Shown here piece after piece: positions 36,201-43,914 of a stretch of DNA of 64,000 bases. Location: assembly GCA_009773665.1 (NCBI GenBank), contig WSYE01000004.1:52456-116455 (forward strand). Direction: 5' to 3'. A program made the translations under genes and the position numbers. The notes below the pieces were generated by a model. The model worked only from the letters and a program-made list of their open reading frames with translations. It had not been told where the DNA came from and did not search any database. Every line of letters starts with the position of its first letter. The first letter of the stretch is position 1. Source of the DNA: Desulfovibrionaceae bacterium (GTDB taxonomy: Bacteria > Desulfobacterota > Desulfovibrionia > Desulfovibrionales > Desulfovibrionaceae).

Positions 36201-36812
36201 GTGGGAATTGGAGCTTTCAGGACAACGGCGGACATCGTGCTGGCCTCAGGCTCGCCCAGGAGAAAAGAGCTGCTTGGGTCCACGGGCGTGGAGTTCAGGA
36301 TCGTGGTCTCCGGCGTGGACGAACCCGCTGCCGATGCCGGGGAAACGCCCGGTGGCTACGCCCTGCGCATGGCGCGCATGAAGACCTTGGACGTGGCCGC
36401 GTCCTGCGCCGGAGCGTATGTTTTGGGCGCGGACACCGTGGTTGCCGTGGGGGACTTCATCCTCGGCAAGCCTGTGGATGTGGACGATGCGAAGCGCATG
36501 CTGTCCATGCTCTCCGGACGTGAGCACACTGTGGTCACGGCCTGTTGTCTGGTCGGTCCGGAGGGAGAGGCAATATGGGAAGAGGCCCTGGCCTCGAAAG
36601 TTACTTTCGCCACACTGACCGAAGAAGCCATTGCCGCCTACGTGGCCACGGGCGAGCCCATGGACAAGGCTGGCGGCTACGCCATCCAGGGCCTGGGAGC
36701 GTTCATGATCGCCCGCGTGGAGGGGTCGTACACGAATGTTGTCGGGTTGCCCCTGGCTGAAGTGGTGGATGTCCTGAAGCGCAACGGGGGTATCGTTCCT
36801 AGAGAACGCTGA
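36201..36812 (+). CDS. maf: Maf-family nucleotide pyrophosphatase
   Basis: House-cleaning pyrophosphatase (dTTP/UTP or modified NTPs). The start is taken as GTG 36201 with GGAGAGG about 9 nt upstream; TTG 36183 is the ORF-track alternative. 203 aa. Motifs: VLASGSPRRKELLGSTGVEF, VLGADTVVAVGDFILGKP, EPMDKAGGYAIQGLGA and EGSYTNVVGLPL. The last 18 codons (AEVVDVLKRNGGIVPRER) appear to have been replaced when the AT-rich element inserted: a second, slightly different version (AEVMEILKRNGVIVPVTV) lies 2.0 kb downstream. The gene stays intact in reading. Confidence 0.93.
   Translation: MGIGAFRTTADIVLASGSPRRKELLGSTGVEFRIVVSGVDEPAADAGETPGGYALRMARMKTLDVAASCAGAYVLGADTVVAVGDFILGKPVDVDDAKRMLSMLSGREHTVVTACCLVGPEGEAIWEEALASKVTFATLTEEAIAAYVATGEPMDKAGGYAIQGLGAFMIARVEGSYTNVVGLPLAEVVDVLKRNGGIVPRER
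36756..36799 (+). repeat. Left direct repeat of the maf island (attL-like)
   Basis: 44-bp stretch at the end of maf that is 39/44 identical to 38765-38808. It includes the 18-bp identical core TCCTGAAGCGCAACGGGG at 36772-36789. The divergence lies at codon-level substitutions on either side of the core. Confidence 0.85.
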
Positions 36813-36872
36813 ACAATCCCCACGCGGAGCAACGGGGTCAAGACGTGTCGAGGAATTATTTTCATACCGAGC

Positions 36873-36901
36873 TTTACAAGAAATACGAGAGAAGATAAAA
36901 G
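36873..36901 (+). promoter_or_regulatory. Candidate sigma70 promoter of the island ATPase
   Basis: TTTACA, a 17-nt spacer and TAAAAG, ending 37 bp before ATG 36938. AT-rich context makes chance matches likely. Confidence 0.35.
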
Positions 36902-36937
36902 TAATTCGAAATAACTAATAAATATCGAGAAATACAA

Positions 36938-38689
36938 ATGGCACGCATCAAGACGATTGAAATTCACAACATAAAAGGCATCAAACAATTAAAGCTAGAT
37001 TTGGATCTAATTCCTAACAAGCCAAGCCTATTTGTCGCCTCCAATGGATTTGGAAAGACATCGTTTGCAACTGCATTTAATTCTTTGAATAGAAACAGAA
37101 TTAATCTCAACGAAAATGACCTCCACGAACAACTCGAAACCAACAAACCACTGATATCCATTGAATATTCCGAAGACAACCGAGCAGTAACGATATACAA
37201 CGCAACAGAAAGTTCAAACGGAATATACAGCGAGTTTGATGTCCAGGTCATCAGAAACACGCTGGAATCCAAACATACCAAAAAAAACATGGGCGGTTTC
37301 ACCCATGTCAGTTCACATATCTGCATTCCTCCGATTACCCTCATTGACAGAATCCCAAAAAAACAAACACCTAGATACTCATGCCTAGCCGTTAGGCAAT
37401 CATTCGGGAAAAATGGAAAAATCCTTCCAAACATATCCGGGGAGATAAACAACCCCAACATTATTTTTCAAATCGGTTCACAAGTTGATATGGGGAAATT
37501 ATTACAAGTAAGATCAACCAGAGCCATTGAAAAATTCAAGGAAGAAGCAAATAAATTAAGTGGCAGCACGGCTGACATGACAAGAACCTTGAACGGCAGT
37601 CATATCAGCCTACTGAGTGACATCGAACCATTGACAAAAATTGTCGAAATTTTAAAAAACAATGGCATAAACCGCACCATTGAAATCGAACACTACCTGT
37701 CCGCATTACAATTCTTCGAATCGTTTAAGATAGAGCCACGCGAATTCAAGACCTATGTCGAATACTGCAACCATGTAATTCATGAACAACACCTGAAGAC
37801 TTTTTTCAACGCACTTAATCCCACCTGGAAGAACATTAGACCTACAAAAGAGAAAGACAAACTCATTCTCCACTTTCCAGAAGCCACACACATATCGAAC
37901 GGCGAACGGGATATACTGTGTTTTATCGCAAAACTATTAATTGCCAAAAATAAACTAAACAAAAGTAAGTGCATCCTAATAATTGACGAGATATTTGACT
38001 ACTTAGACGATGCGAACTTAATTTCCGCACAATACTACTTATCGAGAATGATTCAAGAATACAAAGAAGACGGCCGACAACTTTATCCAATCATATTGAC
38101 ACACTTAAACCCTCTTTATTTCAAAAGCTACCGCTTTAAAGATCAGAAAGTTTATTACCTTGAAAGAAAACCAATTTCATTTGACAAGAAAGTGTTCAAT
38201 GTCATCTTAAAAAGAGAGGAAGAAAGAATAAGAGACGCCATTGGAACATTTTATCTTCACCACCACTCAAGCGACATAAACTTGACCGCTGAATTTGCAG
38301 CACTTGGTCTTGACCCTAGCCTTTCTACAGCAAATTCATTCAAACGCTACATTTCTAACCAACTCACTGAGTACTTGAATGGAAATAGATATGATCCCGC
38401 ATCTGTTTGTTGCGCATTAAGGATTAGCATTGAAGAAATTGTTTTCAATGCCTTGGATTCTGCTCATTACGCAGACTTCCTTGACACACATGGCACAACC
38501 CCAAAATTAGAATTTGCCGAATCCAAAGGAATCAACATACCTGAAACGTTCCACCTTCTCGGAGTTATATATAACGAAGCAATGCATTTTCGTTATCCAA
38601 ACCAAGACTACGCCACACCCTTATTTTCAAAATTAGACAACTCAACCATCCGGCACATGATCAATGAAGCGTGCTCGTGTATATTGTAA
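36938..38689 (+). CDS. ABC/AAA-type ATPase with unknown C-terminal domain (putative defence protein)
   Basis: 583 aa. The N-terminus MARIKTIEIHNIKGIKQLKL is an SMC/Rad50/OLD-like first strand. Walker A is ASNGFGKTS at about residues 34-42 (first Gly replaced by Ala), the ABC signature HISNGERD at about residue 316, Walker B ILIIDEIFDYLDD at about 347, and the H-loop ILTHLNP at about 388. The central part is a helical insertion. From about residue 425 a helical domain follows with YISNQLTEYLNG, CCALRISIEEIVF and GVIYNEAMHFRYP; I cannot assign it. Low G+C and rare-codon use differ sharply from neighbours. Standalone ATPases of this build are common in phage-defence loci, but no effector partner is present, so the C-terminus would have to act itself (inference). 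Confidence 0.75.
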   Translation: MARIKTIEIHNIKGIKQLKLDLDLIPNKPSLFVASNGFGKTSFATAFNSLNRNRINLNENDLHEQLETNKPLISIEYSEDNRAVTIYNATESSNGIYSEFDVQVIRNTLESKHTKKNMGGFTHVSSHICIPPITLIDRIPKKQTPRYSCLAVRQSFGKNGKILPNISGEINNPNIIFQIGSQVDMGKLLQVRSTRAIEKFKEEANKLSGSTADMTRTLNGSHISLLSDIEPLTKIVEILKNNGINRTIEIEHYLSALQFFESFKIEPREFKTYVEYCNHVIHEQHLKTFFNALNPTWKNIRPTKEKDKLILHFPEATHISNGERDILCFIAKLLIAKNKLNKSKCILIIDEIFDYLDDANLISAQYYLSRMIQEYKEDGRQLYPIILTHLNPLYFKSYRFKDQKVYYLERKPISFDKKVFNVILKREEERIRDAIGTFYLHHHSSDINLTAEFAALGLDPSLSTANSFKRYISNQLTEYLNGNRYDPASVCCALRISIEEIVFNALDSAHYADFLDTHGTTPKLEFAESKGINIPETFHLLGVIYNEAMHFRYPNQDYATPLFSKLDNSTIRHMINEACSCIL

Positions 38690-38764
38690 GTCTTCTACAA
38701 CTCGAAGCATAACATCCAATACTTCCTATCAATTTATTGGACTGGCTCACACAAGCTCACATCA

Positions 38765-38808
38765 GCTGAAGTCATGGAAATCCTGAAGCGCAACGGGGTT
38801 ATCGTTCC
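38765..38808 (+). repeat. Right direct repeat of the maf island (attR-like)
   Basis: Second copy of the maf 3' end. In frame it reads AEVMEILKRNGVIVPVTV and then a stop at 38820-38822. High-G+C chromosomal sequence resumes right after it, so this may be the original maf terminus. Confidence 0.85.
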
Positions 38809-38906
38809 GGTAACCGTCTAGACTGGCACGGCATTGCCCGCTTGACGGTATCCTGTTGATGCATGATGCTCGCGGAGTGCGAAATTCCCCGGACGGAGGG
38901 TGGAAC

Positions 38907-39836
38907 GTGGAAGAAGCTGGAACGGACAAAAAGGTCGACGTCCTCATCAACGTCTGCGGCAAGCCCTACCAGACCGCCCTGGCGCTTCTCACCCTGGAGC
39001 GCGCAAGCGGCCACCGCATCGACCGCATATATTTCGTCGAAGAGAACACCCAGCACCACAACGTGGACATCCACACCGGCCACCACGGCTTCGTCCTGGA
39101 CAGGCTGAAAGACAAGATCGTCTACCTGCGCCCCGAGACCTGGAACTACTGCTTCTCCATCGAACTGGACCGCCTGGGTGACGAGCAGTACCGCCACTCC
39201 GTGCGCTACCAGTACGGTTGGGAGAACTCCGACAAGGACCACGTCCTCATTATCCACAACGACGCGCACTTTCACGGCGACGTTGTCGGCGCAATGCTGG
39301 ACAACATCGACGGCCATATCGCCATCGGGCACGTGGGGCAGTGCTGGTACTGCCCGGCGTCGTTCACCGGCAAATGCGGGCCGGACAGCTACCTGGAGTA
39401 CAAGCCGTCGTTTCGGGAGCTGCGCGACCTCTACACCAAGACGCACGCGCCCGAGGGTTCGCTCATGCGGGCCTACCACCTGCCGCGCATGCACCCCATG
39501 TTCGAGAAGCAGCCCTGGCCGCTGCCCGAGTGCCGGGTGAACGAGTGGTGCGCGCTCATCGACATGAAGAAGGCCCGGGGCATCACCGCGCCGCACGGAC
39601 GCGTCACGCCCTTCGGGGCGATCCTGTCCGTTGGCAAGCAGATACTCGACGTGGGATGCCAGTGGTTCCGTGACGTGCACGTGCGCGGCCACACCTGCAA
39701 GAACTTCGACATCTACAAATACATGCACCACGACGTCCCGCCCACCGGACAGCCAACGCTTCTTGACAGGGAGCGCTACGAACAAAGGGAGATCGAGGCG
39801 CTGGCGCGGCTCCGGGAGGAGTTCGGCCACCCCTGA
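38907..39836 (+). CDS. Glycosyltransferase-like protein, unknown function
   Basis: 309 aa from GTG 38907, chosen for GGAGGG six nt upstream; the ORF-track start 38856 has no such site. No signal peptide. It starts with a Rossmann-type strand KKVDVLINVCGKPYQTALAL, followed by RIDRIYFVEENTQ and DHVLIIHNDAHFHGDVV, where HNDAH could act as a metal-binding DxD-like site. This resembles GT-A-fold glycosyltransferases or capsular synthesis proteins, but no family is certain. The C-terminus contains several Cys and His. It is 47 bp upstream of pgpA. Confidence 0.65.
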   Translation: MEEAGTDKKVDVLINVCGKPYQTALALLTLERASGHRIDRIYFVEENTQHHNVDIHTGHHGFVLDRLKDKIVYLRPETWNYCFSIELDRLGDEQYRHSVRYQYGWENSDKDHVLIIHNDAHFHGDVVGAMLDNIDGHIAIGHVGQCWYCPASFTGKCGPDSYLEYKPSFRELRDLYTKTHAPEGSLMRAYHLPRMHPMFEKQPWPLPECRVNEWCALIDMKKARGITAPHGRVTPFGAILSVGKQILDVGCQWFRDVHVRGHTCKNFDIYKYMHHDVPPTGQPTLLDRERYEQREIEALARLREEFGHP

Positions 39837-39883
39837 GCACGGATAATCCCGGATACTCAAAACTAATACGAGGAAACAATCTC

Positions 39884-40345
39884 ATGACCCTCATCGACCG
39901 CATCGCCACCAATTTCGCGTCGCTTGGCCCCTTTGGAAAGCTCCCCGTGTCCGGCACCTGGGGTTCCGCCGTGGCCGCCCTGGCCGCGCCGCTTCTCTTC
40001 ATGCCCGCGCCGTTCGCCGTGCGCCTGACCATGCTCGTGCTGGTGTTCATCGGCGGCTCGCTGGCCTGCGACATCGTGGAAAAGAATCTCTGCCGCAAAG
40101 ACCCCGGCCTGTGCGTCATCGACGAGGTGCTGGGCCAGTGGACCACGTACCTCTTCTTCACGGCTCTGACGCCCTGGCAGATGTTCTGGGGATTCGTGCT
40201 GTTTCGCGCCTTCGACATCCTGAAGCCCGCGCCGGTGCGCGCCTCGGAGTGCTGGATGCCCGGCGGGTTCGGCGTGATGCTCGACGACTTCCTGGCCGGC
40301 ATCTACGCGGCCATCGCGCTCGCCGTGCTGATCGCCCTGACCTAA
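39884..40345 (+). CDS. pgpA: Phosphatidylglycerophosphatase A
   Basis: Membrane enzyme converting phosphatidylglycerol phosphate to phosphatidylglycerol. 153 aa, normal length. Signature residues are PVSGTWGSAVAAL, VIDEVLGQW (catalytic Asp/Glu) and FRAFDILKPAPVR, then GGFGVMLDDFLAGI. About four hydrophobic segments. GAGGAAAC precedes ATG 39884. It is probably cotranscribed with the upstream glycosyltransferase-like gene. Confidence 0.95.
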   Translation: MTLIDRIATNFASLGPFGKLPVSGTWGSAVAALAAPLLFMPAPFAVRLTMLVLVFIGGSLACDIVEKNLCRKDPGLCVIDEVLGQWTTYLFFTALTPWQMFWGFVLFRAFDILKPAPVRASECWMPGGFGVMLDDFLAGIYAAIALAVLIALT

Positions 40346-40355
40346 GGCAGAATAT

Positions 40356-40406
40356 GCCTCCGGCGGCCAAAGAGGAAACTTTTTGAAAAAAGTTTCCTCT
40401 CTGGAC
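40356..40406 (+). repeat. Repeat family A, variant with long hairpin
   Basis: Starts GCCTCCGGCGGCCAAAG as other A copies, but the stem is replaced by AGAGGAAACTTTTT/AAAAAGTTTCCTCT, giving a perfect long hairpin 11 bp after the pgpA stop. It may serve as its transcription end although a T-run is lacking. Confidence 0.75.
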
Positions 40407-40483
40407 TCTCCTTCAAAAACTTTCAAGTAGCTTCGCGTCGTAACTCGACATCACGGTTGGGTTAAGATGCGAAGCCTATTGCA

Positions 40484-40553
40484 GGGTCCAGGGGGATCAT
40501 CCCCCTGGCGGGTCAAGGGCAGAGCCCTTGCGGGTGCAGGGCAGAGCCCTGCC
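40484..40553 (+). repeat. Repeat family B, copy
   Basis: GGGTCCAGGGGGATCATCCC, GGCGGGTCAAGGGCAGAGCC and GGGTGCAGGGCAGAGCCCTG modules. It is joined to the upstream A element by a common tail, showing that A and B elements can be concatenated. Confidence 0.85.
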
Positions 40554-40566
40554 TTGCACGCCGCCA

Positions 40567-40716
40567 TCAGGTGCGTCGTTTCTTCTCCCGCTCTTTGGCG
40601 TCCTCAAAATTGAGGCGCAACTGACTCTTTTTTTTCTCTCTGGTCTGGAAAGTCAGCCTGGCTCCCAGATAGAAGCAGACCAGAATGACGATCCCCCAGA
40701 TAATGTAAGCGCTCAC
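40567..40716 (-). CDS. Small single-pass membrane protein (49 aa), not in ORF track
   Basis: Reading the minus strand from GTG 40716 gives an N-terminal membrane helix (YIIWGIVILVCFYLGARL) followed by a charged cytoplasmic tail (REKKKSQLRLNFEDAKEREK) and a stop at 40567. AAGGAAG stands six nt before the GTG, a good ribosome binding site. Build and size are like other bacterial small regulatory membrane proteins. Function unknown. The gene lies beyond the terminator of the TPR gene, so it needs its own promoter. Confidence 0.65.
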   Translation of the reverse strand: MSAYIIWGIVILVCFYLGARLTFQTREKKKSQLRLNFEDAKEREKKRRT

Positions 40717-40803
40717 TGCTTTCTTCCTTGCAAATACCTGTCAGGCACTGGCTGTATGGTCCTTTCGCGCAAGCCGGTCAAGCACTGCGGCGCGGATGCC
40801 AAA

Positions 40804-40838
40804 GAAAAGGGCGCGGAACATGCCCGCGCCCTTTTTCC
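40804..40838 (-). terminator. Terminator of the TPR protein gene
   Basis: GGGCGCGG pairs with CCGCGCCC; on the minus strand it is followed by TTTTC. There is also an A/T tract on the other side, so it may work both ways. Confidence 0.8.
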
Positions 40839-40859
40839 GAATATCCGGGTCAGGCAGAA

Positions 40860-41768
40860 TTATTCGCAGACGCCGCTCTTGCGCGCGTTCTCCGAGAGCT
40901 CACAGTCGCCTTTATCGCAGGCGGTCTTGAAGTCGGCGCACATCTTATCTGGCTGGTTAATCTTCAGATACGCCGAGCCCCGTCCCTTGTAGACTTCAGC
41001 GTCGGCATAACCCATCTGGATGGCTTTGTCGTAATCCTGAATCGCCTTGGTGAAGCTGCCGAGCTTGTAGTACGTGTGCCCGCGCATCACCACTGCCAGA
41101 GAGTCCTGAGCGTTCAGGGAGATGGACTTGTTGTAATCGTCCATGGCCTTGTCCAGGTGGTTCAGCATGAAGTTGGCGTGGCCGCGCCCTGCATAGAAGC
41201 TGGGGTTTTTGGGATCAAGCTTGATGGCCTGATCGAACTGTTCCAGGGCGTTGGCGTAGTCGTTCTGGCGGCCCAAATCCATGCCCTTCTCGTAGGCTTG
41301 CTGAGCGGAGCTTCCAGCCTGTTCGCGAAGTGGAGCTGCCGCTGCGGCGGCTCCGGCTCCTGCGGCGGCAGCTGCTGCCGGGGCCGTGGTGCGGATGGCT
41401 TCGTTCGCCTTGCGCTCGGCCTCGGCGTTGGACTGCACTACCGCCGGATGCTTCGTGCTCTTCTTGGGTTCTTTTTTTGATTTCGAAGATTTTGAGGATT
41501 TCGAGGACCCAGCGTCGCTGCCCTTCGAAGAGGACTTGGCCGAGGTACTGGCCTTGGCGTCACTCTTCCCGGAAGTGGTCTTCGTATCCGGAGCCTTTTT
41601 GGAGCTCTCGGATTTGGAGGACTTCGAGTCGGATTTAGGGGTGGCTTTTACGGTGGTTTTCGAGCCCTTCTGTTCCTTCTTGGCGGGTTCCGCCATAGAA
41701 ACGGCAACATTCAGGCTCAGGGACAGGGCCGTGATCGCTATGAAAAAAAATAAGTATATTCGGCGCAT
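40860..41768 (-). CDS. Secreted TPR protein with Lys/Ser-rich linker
   Basis: 302 aa. The N-terminal hydrophobic segment ends in SMA-E (IAITALSLSLNVAVSMAEP), so it is probably periplasmic. Residues 27-110 are a low-complexity Lys/Ser/Thr segment, then an Ala run. From about residue 155 there are three to four TPR units (YEKGMDLGRQNDYANALEQF, FYAGRGHANFMLNHLDKAM and so on). The C-terminus carries four Cys (KMCADF, KTACDKGDCE, SGVCE), likely disulfides. Probably a protein-protein adaptor in the envelope; the basic linker could bind polyanions (inference). Confidence 0.78.
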   Translation of the reverse strand: MRRIYLFFFIAITALSLSLNVAVSMAEPAKKEQKGSKTTVKATPKSDSKSSKSESSKKAPDTKTTSGKSDAKASTSAKSSSKGSDAGSSKSSKSSKSKKEPKKSTKHPAVVQSNAEAERKANEAIRTTAPAAAAAAGAGAAAAAAPLREQAGSSAQQAYEKGMDLGRQNDYANALEQFDQAIKLDPKNPSFYAGRGHANFMLNHLDKAMDDYNKSISLNAQDSLAVVMRGHTYYKLGSFTKAIQDYDKAIQMGYADAEVYKGRGSAYLKINQPDKMCADFKTACDKGDCELSENARKSGVCE

Positions 41769-41881
41769 AATTGATTCCGCTGGTCCTTTACGGGCAGTGG
41801 GCCACGGGATGCAGGCGGGACAGTAGCCCCTTCAATGGGACGCGGCAAGGGGCGCAGCCGCCCCAAATGATGAAGAAAAGT

Positions 41882-42712
41882 TCATGTACCCGGCGTAAGG
41901 CTCTGGCAGGCGGCGCAGAACGTGGACGTGCGGCCAGCCACCTTTTCCACGCGAAGCGCCCGCCCGCAGGCCGCGCAGGGCTGCCCGCCGCGCCCGTAAA
42001 CCTGGAAGGTCCACTGGAAGGAACCCTCCACGCCTTCGGCGCTCCGGTAGTCGCGGATGGTGCTGCCTCCGGACTCGATGGCTCGGCAGAGAACGTCCTG
42101 AATCGCGGCGAAGAGGGTGTCCAGCCGGGTGGGTGGAATGTCCACGGCACGGGCGTCCGGCCTGATTCCGGCGGCGAAGAGGGCCTCGTCCGCGTAGATG
42201 TTGCCGATGCCCGCGACCACTTCCTGGTTGAGCAGCAGCGCCTTGATGCGCCCGCCGCGTCCGGCCAGCACGTGGCGGAAATCCTGGGTGCCCATGCACA
42301 GTGGCTCGGGGCCAAGGCGGCGGTAGAAGTCCCAGCTCTCGATCCCGCCGGGAGCGAAACCACGGCAGGAACCGAAACGGCGGGTGTCTATGAAGTGCAG
42401 AGCGCGTCCGTCTTCCAGTTCGATGAGCACGCGCAGATGTGGCTCGGGGCGCTCTCCCGGACGGGTGACGAAGAGCCGTCCGGTCATCTTCAGGTGGAAG
42501 GCGATAAGGCCTCCGCCCTCGACCTCCACCAGACAGAGCTTGGCCCGGCGGTACACCCTGGTGACCACGCGCCCGACGAACAGCTCCCGGAACGTTTCGG
42601 GATCGCCGGGAAAAACCAGCCGGTCCAGCACGGCAAAGCCGGTGATGCGCCTTCCTGCCAGCAGGGGGTCGAGCCCCCTGGCGATAGTCTCGACCTCGGG
42701 AAGCTCGGGCAT
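41882..42712 (-). CDS. mutM: Formamidopyrimidine-DNA glycosylase
   Basis: Removes 8-oxoguanine and formamidopyrimidines by a bifunctional glycosylase/AP-lyase reaction. 276 aa. PELPEVETIARGL gives the catalytic N-terminal Pro and Glu; HLKMTGRL has the conserved Lys; NQEVVAGIGNIYADEALF is the H2TH region; the C-terminal zinc finger is CAACGRALR...FCAAC. Its ATG shares one base with the stop of the chaN-like gene (TGATG), so translation is coupled. Confidence 0.96.
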   Translation of the reverse strand: MPELPEVETIARGLDPLLAGRRITGFAVLDRLVFPGDPETFRELFVGRVVTRVYRRAKLCLVEVEGGGLIAFHLKMTGRLFVTRPGERPEPHLRVLIELEDGRALHFIDTRRFGSCRGFAPGGIESWDFYRRLGPEPLCMGTQDFRHVLAGRGGRIKALLLNQEVVAGIGNIYADEALFAAGIRPDARAVDIPPTRLDTLFAAIQDVLCRAIESGGSTIRDYRSAEGVEGSFQWTFQVYGRGGQPCAACGRALRVEKVAGRTSTFCAACQSLTPGT

Positions 42713-43914
42713 CAGGAGCCTGAACGGATATCCGGCAGGGGCACCAGGAGCGTTTCGGGACGGCCATCGCGCAGGATTTCCAGGCGTAGCGCCCCGCCCT
42801 CCTGTGTGGCGCGCATGGTGGCGGAGTGCAGGTCCGAAAGAGCCTTCACCTCGGTACCCTGCGCCTTCAAGAACACGTCACCGGGTTTGAGGCCAGCCGT
42901 TTCGGCCCTGGAGCCCGACTCCACCGCAACCACGGTGACCGCCGAGTTTTTGGTCTCCAGCGTCAACCCGAGCCGTGGGCGTTTCACTTCAGGGCAGTAG
43001 AAGAACAGGTCGGCCTGGGAAGGGTCAGGGGCCTGCCCGCCGCGCCAGGGCATAAGCATCAGGCGCTGCCCGGTAGGGTCGAACACGGCTAGCCGGGAAG
43101 CGATGCCCCAGCCGTTCTCAACGTGTCCGCCGCCCGCGATGACGGCCACGGGACGCCGGGTGGCCACCCGCGCCTCCACGGCGCGCCGGGCCATGGCGGT
43201 ATCCCACAGGGCCTGCACGGTGACGAAGCTCTCCCAGGCGGCCTTGCGGTCCTTGGGCTTGCCGAAGGGATGGGAGTCGAACACGGCGCGCAGGAATTCC
43301 TCCTGCGCCTTGGGCACGGGGATGATCTTGGAGGGCAGACCGAGGCGCTCTTCCATGGTGAGACCCTTGAGCCCCACCCGCCCGACCTTGCGGGCAACGT
43401 CCCGCGGGACGTTCAGGGCGTAGAGCGGCAGTTCGAACCTGCGGGCAGTTTCGAAAATGGGGCGATAGATCTCAAAGGGGAATCCCCAGGTCTGGCCCCA
43501 GTGCAGCCGTTCTTCCAGCTCTTCCAGACCGATGATGCCCTTGTTGAACAGATCGAGGATGGGTTGCCCGTCCAGGCTGACCATCTCCAACCCCACGGCA
43601 GGAGGCATGCCGGTTTCAGCCATGAGGGCCAGCACCTGGGCCTGCACCTGATGGTCGCAGGCGCTGGTGTGGGCCTCTCCGATGAGCACGTACGCGGCCT
43701 TGGCGGCCTGCGCGCCTACCCAGGCTGGGTCGATCACCTGCTGGGCGGAGTCCAGGAACTGGCCGGGGGCCAGGGTCGCCTGTCCCTGAGGGGCAGGCTG
43801 GGGGGCGTGGGGAGGGAGCGGCGCGGACACGTCACTATAGCGCTTGCACGCCGGGAGAGCGAGGACGATGGCCGCCCAGAGGGCGGCCATCATGAGAGTT
43901 CGCGTTAATCCCAC
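42712..43914 (-). CDS. ChaN-family lipoprotein with C-terminal PDZ domain
   Basis: 400 aa. The lipobox VLALPAC marks an envelope lipoprotein. Residues about 55-290 match the ChaN (DUF399) haem-binding family: YVLIGEAHTSACDHQVQAQV and AVGLEMVSLDGQP; a conserved His (GGGHVENGWG) follows. The final 90 residues form a PDZ-like domain (RLGLTLETKN...GSRAETAGLKPGDVFLKAQG). ChaN homologues bind haem as dimers; the PDZ domain suggests binding of a partner or peptide. It overlaps the paaK-like gene by 10 bp, a compact three-gene operon with mutM. Confidence 0.85.
   Translation of the reverse strand: MGLTRTLMMAALWAAIVLALPACKRYSDVSAPLPPHAPQPAPQGQATLAPGQFLDSAQQVIDPAWVGAQAAKAAYVLIGEAHTSACDHQVQAQVLALMAETGMPPAVGLEMVSLDGQPILDLFNKGIIGLEELEERLHWGQTWGFPFEIYRPIFETARRFELPLYALNVPRDVARKVGRVGLKGLTMEERLGLPSKIIPVPKAQEEFLRAVFDSHPFGKPKDRKAAWESFVTVQALWDTAMARRAVEARVATRRPVAVIAGGGHVENGWGIASRLAVFDPTGQRLMLMPWRGGQAPDPSQADLFFYCPEVKRPRLGLTLETKNSAVTVVAVESGSRAETAGLKPGDVFLKAQGTEVKALSDLHSATMRATQEGGALRLEILRDGRPETLLVPLPDIRSGS

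Larger units (their letters stand above)
36772..38798 (+). mobile_element. AT-rich island inserted in the 3' end of maf
   Basis: About 2.0 kb between the two 18-bp cores. The interior is roughly 30-40% G+C in the lines I counted, while both flanks are far above 60%. It carries a single gene (ATPase at 36938) and no integrase or transposase. The flanking maf-end duplication is what site-specific integration into a gene 3' end leaves behind: the gene stays functional and the displaced end remains at the far side. It was mobilised in trans or has lost its recombinase (inference). Confidence 0.78.

Noticed and set aside
36815-38764. CRISPR array or phage genes in the AT-rich island
   Set aside because: No spaced direct repeats and no integrase, capsid or replication gene; only the ATPase frame is coding.
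38824-38840. Sigma54-like promoter TGGCACGGCATTGC upstream of the glycosyltransferase-like gene
   Set aside because: The GG-GC spacing is one base short of the strict -24/-12 distance.
40528-41480. Plus-strand ORFs over the family B repeat and TPR gene
   Set aside because: Translation of repeat and antisense sequence; the minus-strand 49-aa gene and the TPR gene explain the region better.
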